This document shows, piece by piece, positions 11,386-23,231 of a DNA stretch of 64,000 bases (positions are counted from its first letter, which is position 1; each line of letters begins with the position of its first letter). The position numbers and the translations under genes were made by a program. Source of the stretch: Armillaria gallica (taxonomy: Eukaryota; Basidiomycota; Agaricomycetes; Agaricales; Physalacriaceae). The stretch covers positions 496,001 to 560,000 of the forward strand of contig JBANDB010000002.1 in assembly GCA_037576215.1 (NCBI GenBank), read 5' to 3'. The notes under the pieces are model-generated. The model ran no database searches. It was not told the DNA's origin and was given only the letters and a program-made list of their open reading frames with translations.

Positions 11386-14260
11386 TTATCTATGGTACAT
11401 GTGAGGACTGATGTAAGCATGATTCCCAGCAAGATCTGTACTAGGAGTAGCCTGAGAGCTAGAGGGCAGTATGTAGTATTGATTTGGTGGATAGGACAAT
11501 GACAAGTGGGAATGGGAAACAGCGGTCGAAGGGAGAGCGAAGGAAGGCTGTGGTACAGGGTAAAAGGATGAACCAGGCTGCTGGAGAGCACGGGAATCAA
11601 GTGATGATGATGAAGATGGTGATGGGACATTCAATGAGATTGTTTCCAGGCGACGTCTCTGTGCGGGAGAAGGCTGCATATCATTGTTGGCGTGATTTGC
11701 GATGTTTTCGCTCTCTACGGGTGCAGGCCATTTACGAGTACGTGAGAAGATACCAGAATAGCGGCGGTCTTCCTTCATTTCCGGATGGTCATTGAAGTAT
11801 TTGAGAATTTCACTGCGTAGTTTAGAGACAGTGAGTCCCTCCATTTCAAGACTTAGCGCTGCTGCGAGATCACCAAGGTCTGTCTTGTTCTTCGATGTCA
11901 AACTTCCGCTGAAAACCATTGTTTCGGCCTGCGTTAGTCGTCGAACCAGATCCTCACGTTCTTTTCTCTTCTTCTCCTGCTTTTTCTTCTCCACAGCATC
12001 CACCTTTTCTCTCCGTGCTTTACTATGCTCCTTGATCTCTTGGTAGCCTTTCTCTGCTGTCATGACGCGTGAAGAAGTCTGTACTCGGGCCGACTTTCCT
12101 GCTCCTGTCCCCTTGTGCTTGTTCAGCTTGTACTGGGCCACAGCTGCGATCCGACCAGCAAATACTGCATGCGTCTCAGCAGCATCCCGCTGAGCCTCCA
12201 CCTCTGCAAGTAGGAGCCGCAGATCCCGGTTTTCTTGCTCCAGGGATTGTCGATATTGGGTACCTACAAAGGGCACACCTGAAACGGAGCTCAATGACGA
12301 AGTTGGACGAGACGAAGAGCGCGTACGGCGCTGACATTCAAGGAAAGGATGTGGGGCGGAGTCCGAACGACTGCTTCGAATGCTAGTTGATGAACTTGGC
12401 CGGGATATTGTCTTCAAATTGGAAGTATGAGAATTTGTGCGAGTTGTGTGACTGAAGATAGGAGATGGGGCTCGAGAGGGTGTAGGCATTATTACCTGAA
12501 TTTGAGGTGCTTCAGGAACGATGTATTCATGAGCAAGTGTAGGATCGAGCCACCGTGGTCGAGCTGGTGTGGTTGGAATTGGGGCACAGATCGGAAGTGT
12601 CGTTGGGCAGCTCTCAGCTGACATCATTGTCGGCGGAGCCATCAATCGTGCCTGGTCTTCTCCTCCTTCTCTTGAACTGCCTCCATCTCGAACCATCCTG
12701 TATGCTTGCCCTCCATTACTACCCTCTCCGTTTTGGTCAGAATCACTCTCCTCAGATTCCGTTTCGCTCCCTTCAAGGATGTCAACATATTCTAAATCCG
12801 ATGAACCGGTGTCAGTGGCAGCCAGCTTGCTAGGGTCGAACAATTCATCGTCAGAAGATGCGTCAAATGCAGAGGGCATCCTCATGGGGAATGAATTGGG
12901 CAGATGCATTTGTGTTGAGGTGGAATAGCTCGGTGCGTAGTCTTCTTCTTTGAATATGTCAGGATTGATTGGCCTGATACCAGACTTGCGCCAGGCCTGG
13001 AGGATCGTCTCTGGTTTGAATGATGCTCTCCATGCTTTCATGTATTCTGTCACCACATCTCGGAGCTCCATCGCCTCTCCGGTGGTTTCCAGAAGCTCGT
13101 CGCATTGGTTGAACCATGCGTTTTGAAGCGGCCCAAAGATACCAACATCGAGCGGCTGTAGGCGATGTGTCGTATGCGGGGGTAAGCAAAATAAATGGAC
13201 GTTATGCTCCCGTGCATGCTCAATCCATTCTAGTGTGGTATGGGAGCCATGTCCATCATAAATGAGTAAGATTGGCGCCCCAGTTTTATTTCGAGCCGTT
13301 GCACAAGGTACAAAACCTTGTTTGAACCACTCCAGCCCCACGTAATCATCAGTCCAGCCGTTCTCAGAAGTCGCGATGCTAGATTCATTATGTGAGCATT
13401 GAGCTGTGTGTCTGATTTAACACTCACATTGTATTTGGCTCAGTGAACCATTCAGGAAACTTTGTTGTCCCTGCGAAGACAAACCCTGGTGGTATATCGC
13501 TACTCCCATCTGCACAGACAGCTTCGATGATGGTGACCAACTGAAGATCGTCGCTCTTTAACTTGTACTTTGACTTGTCGTCCCGTGAAAAGAAGAACTT
13601 CTGCTGCGAACCCCTTCTCCCACCTCCCAGCTGGATCCCTTTCTCGTCCATATTGTATACATTTTCCCAGGGAATATTGTAAGTCTCCATATGCTCCTTC
13701 AGAAGTTTGAAATGTCCCTGAACTGTTGTATAATTGAAGGCCTTTGCGCGTTTAGGATCCAGTCCGGACCCCCGTCCTAATTTCAGCTCGGGATGTCGTT
13801 TCAAGAACCGTCGGATCCATGCTTTTGATGGGCTATTCATAGGTACGGCCTTTCCCTGTTCACGCATCAAAGCCCGTACTTTTGGCCTGATAGTGCGCTT
13901 GTTGACAGGGTGGCCTGTCATTGACAGATACTGGATCCAATCCACCATAGCAGCCTCGGATGCAGGCCGAAGAAGAAGCTGGTCAAGGTGGGCCTTTGAT
14001 TTTGGTTTTGTCTCTCCTCTGATCCGCCGTCGCAGCGTGTCGTATGGTACATTGAACTCGGTGGCCGCCTTTCGAATATTCTTGCATCTTCCAAGCCTGA
14101 ATGCCTGTCGGGCTTGTTCTATGTGCTCTTCAGTTTCTGGAGTGATGACCCGTGGTTTCTTCTGGGTTTTGGGTGGATTTCGACGGCGAGACGAGGTCAT
14201 GGTAAGACGATGGTGAAGCACAGTGAAATTTTCAATGTTGGACTCATCGCGATGCTTCAT
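11386..14260 (-). CDS. Pogo/Tigger-like DDE_1 transposase
   Basis: Cut-and-paste transposase of the pogo branch of Tc1/mariner. Exon 1 is 14260-13428 (an alternative start MTSSRRR lies 60 nt downstream), followed by a 49-nt GT-AG intron (13379-13427) and exon 2, 13378-11386. Together they give an uninterrupted protein of about 941 residues. The N-terminus has a psq-type helix-turn-helix (KNIRKAATEFNVPYDTLRRR) and a CENP-B-like DNA-binding domain. The catalytic residues lie in VYNMDEKGI, LIYDGHGSH and HRLQPLDVG; the intron falls between the first and second, just before ATSENGWTDD. The long C-terminus is Ser-rich with a Lys/Glu-rich coiled coil (VEKKKQEKKRKEREDLV). No frameshift or stop was seen, so it may be a recent or active copy. 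The TIRs are not clearly resolved. Confidence 0.88.
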
Positions 14261-14671
14261 TGACGCCGAAAGACGGCAGAGCGGACTTTAAAACTGTCAC
14301 ATTCTGTAACACTGAATCTAATGAATCTCTCATTTTTCGTGCATCCCTCGAGCGATGGGTCCCGTTTTTTTTTTGTTTTGAACCCTTACAATGAGCCTTA
14401 ATCATGTCCCCAAGTCATTCCGAGGCTGTCTAACGCCGTAAGTATGAAACCGGAGGTAGCCGGTCTTTACAAAGGCCAATTTCGGCCAGTTTTTGCTGTC
14501 TCGCAACGCTTCCTCTAAGCCTACAAAGAAAACCACTGCGCAGTATTAGTTATATGCATTCATTGAAGTATCAAAAAAAAACCCGAAGCCAACAACTAGC
14601 TAGAACGTGCTACAAACCGAAATTTGCACATCGCGATCCATTTGCACATCGTGATCAACTGTAGTAATATA
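14261..14671. other. Noncoding, transposon flank
   Basis: No gene seen. It may hold the right end of the pogo element: the reverse complement of 14455-14500 shares AAATTGG and CCGGCTAC, at nearly the same spacing, with 11250-11279. Just before the next element, TTTGCACATC occurs twice in a short tandem repeat. Confidence 0.3.
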
Positions 14672-15282
14672 ATGGTGAGGCGCAATCGCCGATACAGTCG
14701 CGGCGGCTGACTAATCGCACAGCCACCCACAATGTGAAACCCGCTTTCCGTGCTTTCCACGTCGACTCTTCAACATATTCCTCACTCCATATTGCAGCTC
14801 TACTTGTCAAACATCATTAATATAGCTATAGATATGCAAACTTAACCTCTAATAACATAAATTACTCTTGGGGCCACCTAGGCGCGCGTTGCGACGCGAT
14901 TGTCACGGTAATGTCACGCATCTTTTTACAGTAATGTGACATGAAATTAAAGGTACATTCTGGACTGATACACCTACAGCTCGGCTTTGGTTTATAGAAA
15001 GAAAAATGCCAGTAGACTAATACCTAGAACTTGGCCAAAGCAAAATTTCGAAATTATTGGTGGATCCCCGATTTTGCATTGCTACAGAAGGGCATGGAGG
15101 CTCACATAAAAATCTGTTTTGGCCAATTTTCATACAAAGATGCAAATCTATTATTTTGATGCTGATATACGCGATAATTGACCTGCCGGGCAACAGAATG
15201 TTCAGCTTCACTTTTTGCAATGAGAAGGTCATGGTAAATATATACAAACAGAAATTCCTTTAGTGGGATTGCGCCTCACCAT
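14672..15282. mobile_element. MITE-like element with 16-bp terminal inverted repeats
   Basis: ATGGTGAGGCGCAATC at 14672-14687 is repeated exactly as its reverse complement at 15267-15282. The 611-bp interior has no convincing coding region. The flanks are AT-rich (ATATA on both sides), so the target duplication cannot be defined with certainty. It is probably a nonautonomous DNA transposon. Confidence 0.72.
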
Positions 15283-15526
15283 ATATAATATAATGAAATA
15301 ATGAAATGATGATGATCTTTGGTCAATTGATGGCTGACCCTTTCCTTTCTTCTGACTTTCCCGTGCAGTTTCGTCCTTCAGCCCTTTGGCGCCTCAAGGC
15401 CTCAGATCTGAGAGGAGAAATATTTGATCTCTATATCCGGCAACTACATGTGCTTTTCTGCCTGTTCGAACAGTCACCCATCATAAGCGTAGTTGACTTC
15501 GACCACACCAACACAATTTGGCTTTG

Positions 15527-16956
15527 ATGTCGACTTCGCCGGGTCGTTGTCTTAGCGACTGGCGGGAATTGTCCACTCGAACGTGTAGCTCCAGCATCTC
15601 TGCCGGTATCCACTGTGTTACATTCCAACCCACACCAGGAACTCCCAACCAAGATCGATTTGTCGCCCAAGAATGGGACATTGATGGGCAGCAGTGGAAA
15701 TTTCTTGCCGTCCTCGATGGTACGAATTTCGCTTTCCCGTTTCAATCAGAAGATATTAATGGAGATTATACTTGGAAGGACATGGAGGAGACTGCACAGC
15801 TGAATATAGTGCGACTGCACTTCCAGGAAGGATCGAAGCAGAACTACGCGGGGTTGTTGAACGATACAAACGGCGGTTTGGGCGGTCGCGAGAAACGTTT
15901 ATAAAACGCGTACAAGACATCTTGTGTCGCCAGATCTACTACTTTGATAAAGAAATCGGTGATGCCGTTAAGGAACTCTGCCCGGATCCGTCATTGCTCG
16001 ATGACGAACAAGCTCGCAATCTCATCGATGCACACAGGGAAGTGTTTCAAAGGGCTTACTGTGGTTCCACACTTGCGGTTGCTCTCCTCGACAATGAACG
16101 GAATCATCTATGGATAGCCGGACTAGGCGATTCCACCGTTGGTGTGTTACTTCATCCCCAACGTTCATGGCCCTTTTTCTCATCTGGTGGCCGAAAGGGC
16201 TAACATATACGTCGCCGGATGGATATGGCGATGGCGAGAGACTTTTGACGCTCCATAGCACCCATACCCCGTCGGAGTACTTCACCATTCTCATGCGGCA
16301 TCCCACAACAGAGAAGAAGACAATTATACAAGACGAACGTCTGCTGGGAATTTTCTTACCTACTCGAAATCTGCTCTACAATTTCTAATTGGGACCTTCC
16401 TGATCGTGCCATATTGTAGCCTTGGGAGATCATACTCTCAAATTCGAGTCAATATTCACCTCGAAATTGTTCTTCAAACTTGCGGGTAGAACTGAGGACT
16501 TCCTGACCAGCATCCAAGCCAACAACAAAACCTCGCCATACATCATGAACGTACCCGACACCCGTTACATCGACCTTGCTCCCCTTCGGCATCGCAATCC
16601 AACTTTGGTATTATTCACAGATGGCGTCGACGTCATCGTTGATGGTGAACTTCTCGTTAACAAGAATGAGCCACATACCTTGGATCCGGCTGTCGCCGTC
16701 GGTAAACTGTTAGGCCGCGAAATCGACCCCGGATAAGCCCAGGAAACCCTCGGCCATGATGTTGAAGTGAACTAGATGGGTTCCTCTGAGAACAGAAATC
16801 GCGCCACAGAATTACTGGGAAATTTGATGGCAGGAACTTCGAAGGAGACGTTTGCATCTTTTCTGGGGCCGGCGGAGCGCGGGGAATGGGATAACAGTTT
16901 GTGCTTTGATGATACTACGATTCTTCTTTACGACCTTCAAGCAACTCAGTCATGAG
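15527..16956 (+). pseudogene. PP2C-like Ser/Thr phosphatase, decayed copy 1
   Basis: PP2C phosphatases use metal-binding Asp residues to remove phosphate from Ser/Thr. Exons 15527-15719, 15779-16141, 16198-16368 and 16420 onward join in frame. They give the DGHGG motif across the first intron (59 nt), a GLGDSTVG motif and TRxLGDH. The neighbouring pseudogene at 18023-19414 supports the start (MST...DWREL against MST...DWRDL). Lesions: the third intron begins AT at 16369 instead of GT, so splicing would fail and the frame stops at 16386-16388; in the last exon TAA (16734-16736) replaces a Tyr codon and TAG (about 16773) replaces a Trp codon. The original end is TGA 16954-16956. A short truncated product cannot be excluded. 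Confidence 0.8.
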
Positions 16957-17129
16957 CGTCCTTCGTGTAGTGACGTATTATTACAGGGCAATGTTCCATC
17001 TTTATACAACTCTGAGCGTACGTGCGTAATTCTTCTGGCTAATTATGCATACGCCACAAAGGTATTCACTGAAAGGGATAATCCAGTCTAAACAAGTGTC
17101 AGTCCTTTGTGTCAACATTGCTAGCAAAT

Positions 17130-17438
17130 CTATTTACAGTCATTTCTGCCCGCTCTTGACCTTGCGATGAGTCTCGTGTCTGCCATGGCAGGACTCGGGG
17201 TCGATGGCACAGCAGCGACGTTTGTAGGCCTTGAATACAGGGTAGATAATATTCCTGTGTTCAAGGTAGTTTGTCTCAAAGACGGAGGAATTGGGAAATG
17301 AGCGGCAAGAGGTGTGGCTCCGCCAGACGATGCTGTGGTAGTGGGGCTCGTCGGCGCCAATGACATGGGGCTGTTTGCAGACGTTCCTGAGTCGGAGGAC
17401 CCAGAACTAGAAGAGCTAGAAGATGACCCGTGGGACAT
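17130..17438 (-). CDS. Hypothetical Ser-rich small protein
   Basis: An open frame of 102 codons starts at ATG 17438 with a run of serines (MSHGSSSSSSSSGSSDSG), followed by a Pro/Thr/Ser-rich middle and a basic C-terminus. No domain is recognised. It sits between the tails of the two PP2C pseudogenes. The frame is also open upstream of the ATG to 17567. The low-complexity composition could keep a frame open by chance, so the gene call is weak. Confidence 0.3.
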   Translation of the reverse strand: MSHGSSSSSSSSGSSDSGTSANSPMSLAPTSPTTTASSGGATPLAAHFPIPPSLRQTTLNTGILSTLYSRPTNVAAVPSTPSPAMADTRLIARSRAGRNDCK

Positions 17439-18022
17439 GGCTAAGTCGCTGTGGCTACTAAGGCTGATGGATGTGGCTTGGAGAAGGATCCGGGCGCTCA
17501 GGCCCGGAAAACGCGGCCATTTTATACTATCACAGTATCGTGGCTTGGGTCTTATTTGTCTTCCCATACCCGGCGCTCCTGTTCTTGTGGATGTTGCTCA
17601 AATCAGAGCAAGGGTACATCCGTCTATCTAGGATACGTGCCATTTTGGTTGCCAGTGCTTTATGTACACAATCGAAAATGTCAGCGAAGTAGATGAGCGA
17701 TCGTTTTGAATGGGCGCCGCAAAATAGTGAGCGGATTGAAAAAATTATCCCTTAAACCTTAAACGCTAAGCGCCCAAAGTCTTGTTATGGTAGGATGGAT
17801 CCAGCGTCATGATATTGCAGTCTATCACGAACTTGGCTTTTCTCATCAGGATTACAGGGTTACTATTCATGGTTTCGCATTACAGCTTCAATCTTGGTAT
17901 GAATTTCGGCCTAGCTAAGTCGTCGGGCATTCACTAGTGACAGGTGCTGACCCGGCCGTGCGGATTGCATCAGGTGAATAGTAGCTGCAAAGGTATACAA
18001 TGTCACCGAGAAAGTCGATTAT

Positions 18023-19414
18023 TCATAGAGAAGAAGTAAGGCCATAAACAAGAATCGTCGTGTCATCAAAGTAAAGGTTGTGATTCCATTCCCCGCGCTC
18101 CGCAGGTCCGAGAAACTTGGCGAGAGTTTCCGTCGAAGTCCCCGCTATCAAATTCCCCAGTAATTCTGTCGCACGATTGCCGTTCGCTCCCATCCAGTTG
18201 ACCTCTACGCCGTGCTCGAGCATCTCCTGGGCATAAGAGTCATCGACGCGACTGCCTAAGAGTTTCCCAACGACAACGGCGGGATCTGACCTATTCTGAT
18301 CTTCGGGATCCTTATCAACTGTCGTCTTGCCTTCTACGATGATATCAACACCGTCCGTGAATAAAACCAGAGTGGGTTTACGGTGCCGAAGTGGAGCAAG
18401 ATCAACGAAGCGGGTGTCGGCAGCATTCAGGACATATGGTGGTGTTTTGTTGTAGTCTTATGCACCATCAAGGTAGCGTTTGGTTTTGTTCTCTGTAGGC
18501 AGCTTGAAGGATAGCTTGGTGGAGAAGATAGATTGGAACTTGAGAGCGTGGTCACACAGACCTATGAAGATGTGAATATCAGAGACAAAGATCGCAGGTT
18601 GCAACATTCCTCGAGTGGGGAGTGTAGTCCCTAACAGCCTATCGTCTTTCATGATGGTGTCCTTTTCCGCTGAAGGATGGAGCATAACGATGCTGCAATA
18701 TTCCTTCGGAGTATGCGTGCTGTGAAGCGTTAGAAGTCTTTCACTTTCTCCTAGGCCATCTTCGTCCTTAAAAGCGAGTGCTAAATCGTATCAGAATACT
18801 AGTTTGTATGATCGCGAGGCGACGACGTACCGACAGTTGAGTCACCCAGTCCGGCTACCTACAAATTGTCTTGTTCCTCATCTGAAAGAGCAACTGCCAA
18901 AGTTGTGCCAGAGAATGCTCGCATCTTTGTTGGCGTCAACTAGCGCCCGAGCTTCTTCATCGAGTGATGACGGGACAGGGCAGAGATTTTTGACAGAGTC
19001 ACCAATTTCCCTGTCGAGGTAGTAGATTCTCCAAAACAAGAGCTTATTTATCCGGCTGATGAGAGTTTTTCGAGGCCGATTTTGACATTCTGGGAGCACA
19101 TTACGCAATTTGTTTTCCTATTCATTCCGCAAGATTGGCAGCACCATACTCAGCAGTATATTCTCCCCATGCCCTTCAAATTCCGAGAATTAATTGTTTG
19201 CATATGAATGGGCACAAGAAGACACACCGAAAACGACGAGGAACTTCCACGTCCGTGCTTCTATGAGCCACTCTTCCACGATGAACCGGTCTTCATTCGT
19301 AGACCCAGGAGTAGGCTGAAAGGTGACAGAGTGGATCCCAGCGGTGATACTAGACCTACACATTCGAGTAAACAGGTCCCTCCAATCCCTAAGAGAATGA
19401 GACATTGTCGACAT
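18023..19414 (-). pseudogene. PP2C-like Ser/Thr phosphatase, decayed copy 2 (inverted)
   Basis: Inverted paralogue of 15527-16956. Exon 1 (ATG at 19414) reads through FQPTPGSTNEDRF to VVFG, so Phe replaces the catalytic Asp of the DG motif. After the first intron the GHGE region is frameshifted by one base and meets TGA and TAA near 19110-19130. The third intron begins GA instead of GT after LPTR (near 18610). The C-terminal part (LDPAVVVGKLLG-like, then NGNRATELLGNLIAGTS) is intact to the stop at 18023-18025, including the Tyr and Trp codons that are stops in copy 1. The two copies thus have different, complementary lesions. Confidence 0.8.
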
Positions 19415-21093
19415 GGCTAATATTTGAGGTTCGTCCGTGCCAGTGGCGGCCAGTGAATATCGACGTTCAGTATAATTGAACTGCAGTGCTTTACCCGTAC
19501 GCGTCAAAGGTTGGAGAAGAAGTTAAACGTTAATGCCTTGAAGCTGCATGTGGACACCCTCGATGAGGCGGATAGAGCTTGAAGTACGTAACAAAAATCA
19601 ACATGGTTGATCAGGGTCCTCGGTGACGACCGACCCTCAATAATTGGTCCAAACAACCTAATTATCAGTGTCAGTCGGGATGCCCGGGCCGAAGAAGTTT
19701 GTTCCACGACTGTCTCGACGATCGGACTTCGGTACAGTCTCTATCTTCAATGATTGTACTCGCGTGCTCACCCTATTCTTGGATTGATTACTCTTCTTAA
19801 AGCAGGAAGAGAATGACGGCCCACGGTAAAGCTTTGGCAAGCTCAAGTTCCTTGCCTTGTTCGGTCGCCATCGTTGAACAAGCTTGATGGTGATTACTAT
19901 CCGTAACCTCATTTCGTCGTGATTTATTGTTAATCTTGATACCTAGGACATGGCTTACAGCACTGGTATCGAATATAGTACTTGGCCTTGTCGTGGTCAA
20001 AGATTTCCAGCGGGCCATCCTGGGGAAAGCGTTGAGATTTCGGTCTGAGCAATGTACGTATATTAAAAATCGATCAGGAAGTGGTCATATACCTTTATAT
20101 TCGCCCGCTGATCCCAACAAGAATGCCTAGAAGCGGGCACACGTAGACTGATTTCGACATGGACACATGAAATCTAAGCGTTATTACTTGCGAGTCACCG
20201 GTACGCAGTCATACCTTCCTTTCTCCGGTTTCTGCCCACTAAAAGTTCTCTCGGATGAACTACCGAGGACAGTCATATCAACTTAGACGATGGCCCGTGT
20301 TAGCGTTCTTTCAATCTCAGATGCAAGTCAGGCGATCCTGTCCTATACAACCATTGAATTCCTTAGCTGTTGCTCCTCCGACACGTTCGCAAATTTCGAA
20401 CTATGATGCACCATGCCAATTGCTCCACCTACAAAAGCCGTCTGTCAACAATGGATCACTGATGATCCACCCAGCTCTTCACAAACATCAAGGTCTCGAC
20501 CTCAATCTTAGCGTTCACAGAAACGATACCTGGCTCTGCGGCGACAGCCTGGATGCGAATCTCGGCTAGCTTATTGCCCCCGACATCAAAGTCTATACTT
20601 CGCATCATTATTGACTCGAACCTTGACGTCAAGTGGTACGATTTCCTTGTTATTTTTGAAAAGGACTGGCGCTATTGTTTACGAGTCGCTAGTAGCGGCT
20701 GCTATTAGCTTCTTTCTGGATTACCGACTCATCCTTAAAGTTTATTTTTATGGTACACAACATAACTTCTGTGGCGTCACCTAACTCCACTGCCGAAAGA
20801 ACTCAGTCTGGACTACAGCTGACCATTGTAGGTCCCCGGGCATTAAAAGTCTAGGCACCGCGTAGGACCCACCGATAATCCGGCGGTGTTCAATTGTCTC
20901 GCCTGGATCTCGAGTCGAGGTGAAGGTCTACTCGCTTATAGGGTGGAAGTGTCGATGGCTGCTAAGTAACAAGCTCATTCTTTTTCTCTTTTATGACTTA
21001 GCTGTCCCGTTCTCATTCCTTGACGTGAACCTCGCGCGTGGAAACAATACACGCTTGGGGCTAGACGTCTCCGGAATCTCCCATCGCTCGGTG
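19415..21093. other. No gene supported
   Basis: Only short overlapping open frames on both strands, without recognisable domains or a consistent splice pattern. A 73-codon minus frame at 20018-19797 ends in ALPWAVILFLL, but nothing else supports it. No repeats with clear ends were seen. Confidence 0.3.
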
Positions 21094-21101
21094 TATATAA
21101 A
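21094..21101 (+). promoter_or_regulatory. TATA box of the small Cys-rich ORF
   Basis: TATATAAA lies 62 nt before the ATG at 21156. Pyrimidine-rich sequence (CCAGTCCCTCTTGACC) lies between the box and the start, as is common for fungal leaders. Confidence 0.45.
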
Positions 21102-21155
21102 GGAAATGCGCATTATAGCTGTTATACAATCCAGTCCCTCTTGACCTTTGCAAAA

Positions 21156-21332
21156 ATGTGCTCGTCCTCAGCGTACCCATCCTCACCAGCCTTCGTCTCC
21201 TCATCACCGCGGCTTTACGAGACGAAGCCTGAAATTAGCTTTTCGGTGCCAATTAACCATGCCGAATCTCTGCCTCAATGCTGCCATTGTGGCTGGCGAG
21301 GCGCACATGCCCCGGGATGCCCTTTTCAATAA
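21156..21332 (+). CDS. Hypothetical small protein with Cys/His-rich C-terminus
   Basis: A 58-codon ORF starting MCSSSAYPSSPAF and ending with CCHCGWRGAHAPGCPFQ. The CxxC...H...C arrangement could bind a metal ion, but I do not recognise a named family. The TATA box at the expected distance favours a real gene. A GTGAGT donor-like site follows about 40 nt after the stop (21373), so an additional exon through alternative splicing is conceivable. Confidence 0.4.
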   Translation: MCSSSAYPSSPAFVSSSPRLYETKPEISFSVPINHAESLPQCCHCGWRGAHAPGCPFQ

Positions 21333-22440
21333 CAAAGTCCGTCCAGTAAACCTTTGACGGATATCATTCGTGGTGAGTGTCAACTGTTCCTATGCCAGAA
21401 CTTGCGCTCACGGTTGACGGTAGAAGCCACTACACCACCCACTCCCATGCTATAGAATTCGTAGATCATACACCTATCCATCATGGCTCGTTGCTCTCCT
21501 AATTGCTTCGCTTTCTTGCCCCCTATTGCATCATCTATGTATTTGTTAATCCTACTCTTACTCTCGAGGGTGTACCAGTTACTTAGAAGGACTCAGTCAA
21601 TATTAGTGCTATTGTACTGTTTTTGGCGACTGGATCGTCGTTTATATGACACAGTTAGATCCACATAAAACATAACCCTCATCGTGTTCCTGTAGACTTG
21701 TCTATATGTCTTGAGAGTGATACAAGAATCCCATTTAGGCTCGCTACTCATTTCGGATCGAGCGATCGAGGAACAGAATGACTGCAGTGTAACGTAAATT
21801 TAAGCATGTGTTGTCTCGCATCGCAAAAATTGATACAGGGGGCCTTCTCAGAATGGCCTGTCCGCTTTCTGTGAAAACAGTCGTTCTGAGCATCTTCGAC
21901 GTTCAAGATGATACCACCTTCGAAAACAAATACTAGCGAGTCCACAGAAGAATGAGGATATCTTTTTGTGGAACCTCAGTACGCGCTGCCTGGAGCTCAG
22001 ACTGTCCACAGCGCCATCAATTTCGTCGTCACTTTCGTAGCCAAGGTTGACATCTAGTAATAATGCCTCCCATCCATATGTAGTAGATGTCGATCAGAAC
22101 TGCGGCGGATAGTCAGATGAAGAGCAGGTTCTTTGACTTGTATGACTCATGTCGTACTCGAAAGTTGTGCGGGATCAATGCCAAGGAAAGAGTTTCCGTC
22201 TACACCTACACGTGGTGAGCTAATCGAAGAGTTAAATTGAATGCGGGCAAATTTCGTCGTATTTTCATCAATTAACGATTCGCGCTTAACTAGGAGAGAA
22301 CGCTCAGTCTAAGAGGTAGATATGAGAAGAGCGACAAACCTCAGATGTGGTTTGCCAGATGTCGGAAAAGAAAACAAAGGCTCGTGATTTGTAATTACAA
22401 CGGCCACAAAGTAACAAACGCCTACTTGTCAACTTCCAAT

Positions 22441-23231
22441 ATGAGCTCGCCTCGCGACACAGAAGACTGGGAAGTACCAGTATCCGAGATACGTGAATGG
22501 ACGTATATACTAGTGAATGAGATCACGTATACGAAGGGATCGCCACTGATAGCCACATCGCAGAGGGATGTGCTCCTCTTTGCCTGTGACGGTGAGGTTC
22601 TGGTGAGTATGCCGAACTCTATTACACAACTAGGGAACTCATTGGTAGCAGAGAAATCATGCAGCGGTCAGCGATCGTGTCATGGCCTAGAGAAACGATG
22701 TCGCTGTCATACCGAGCCGCTCGCTGCCTATCCACCCATTCGATTCGCACCGCCGCGTATTTTCATTCCTCAATGACGAGCCGTATACGCTCGGCGAGGC
22801 GCCAGACGACGCGCCGACCCTTGATGCCCGTGAATGGGACAGGTGGTTTTTTTCTAACCCTCCTTGGAAAGCAACGTTACGATGATAGGAAGGCTTCAGA
22901 GGGGCGCAGCATACTCTGGCGTCTCGTGCATCACGACCCACGCACTGAACTCGACGACTGGGAGGACTTGATGCGCAGCAAGAGGAACGATGAGTCCCAG
23001 AACCATCACGCCAGGCGCGATGAACCGGCCAATAACATATACAATAATATGCCATCGGTCAGCCCATCGGGGTGGACGACAACGATGCCAAGCCAGTCGT
23101 ACCCTCCGCCTCAGTCTCACCATCAGCTGCAGGCATACCCACCGGCATCTCCGACGTCGCAGCCTCCGACTCTTGTCTTGCCTGCTGGATACCATGGCTC
23201 GTTCGGTCCTGAACTGATGGGCTTGCTCTGA
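22441..23231 (+). pseudogene. Hypothetical 'GSPLIAT' family gene, copy A (decayed)
   Basis: Unrecognised family present once in each tandem copy. Exon 1 (22441-22602) encodes MSSPRDTEDWEVPVSEI...GSPLIATSQ and is shorter than in B and C. A 49-nt GT-AG intron (22603-22651) follows. Exon 2 opens RNHAAVSDRVMA and then hits TAG (22688-22690), where B and C have Trp. Further on, a run of seven T near 22846-22852 shifts the frame against B. The rest ends in a Pro-rich tail (PSQSYPPPQSHHQL) at 23229-23231. No known domain was seen. Confidence 0.55.

Noticed and set aside
17130..17567. 145-codon version of the Ser-rich ORF
   Set aside because: The first 43 codons lack an in-frame reason for use; the ATG at 17438 gives the more plausible start, and even that is weak.
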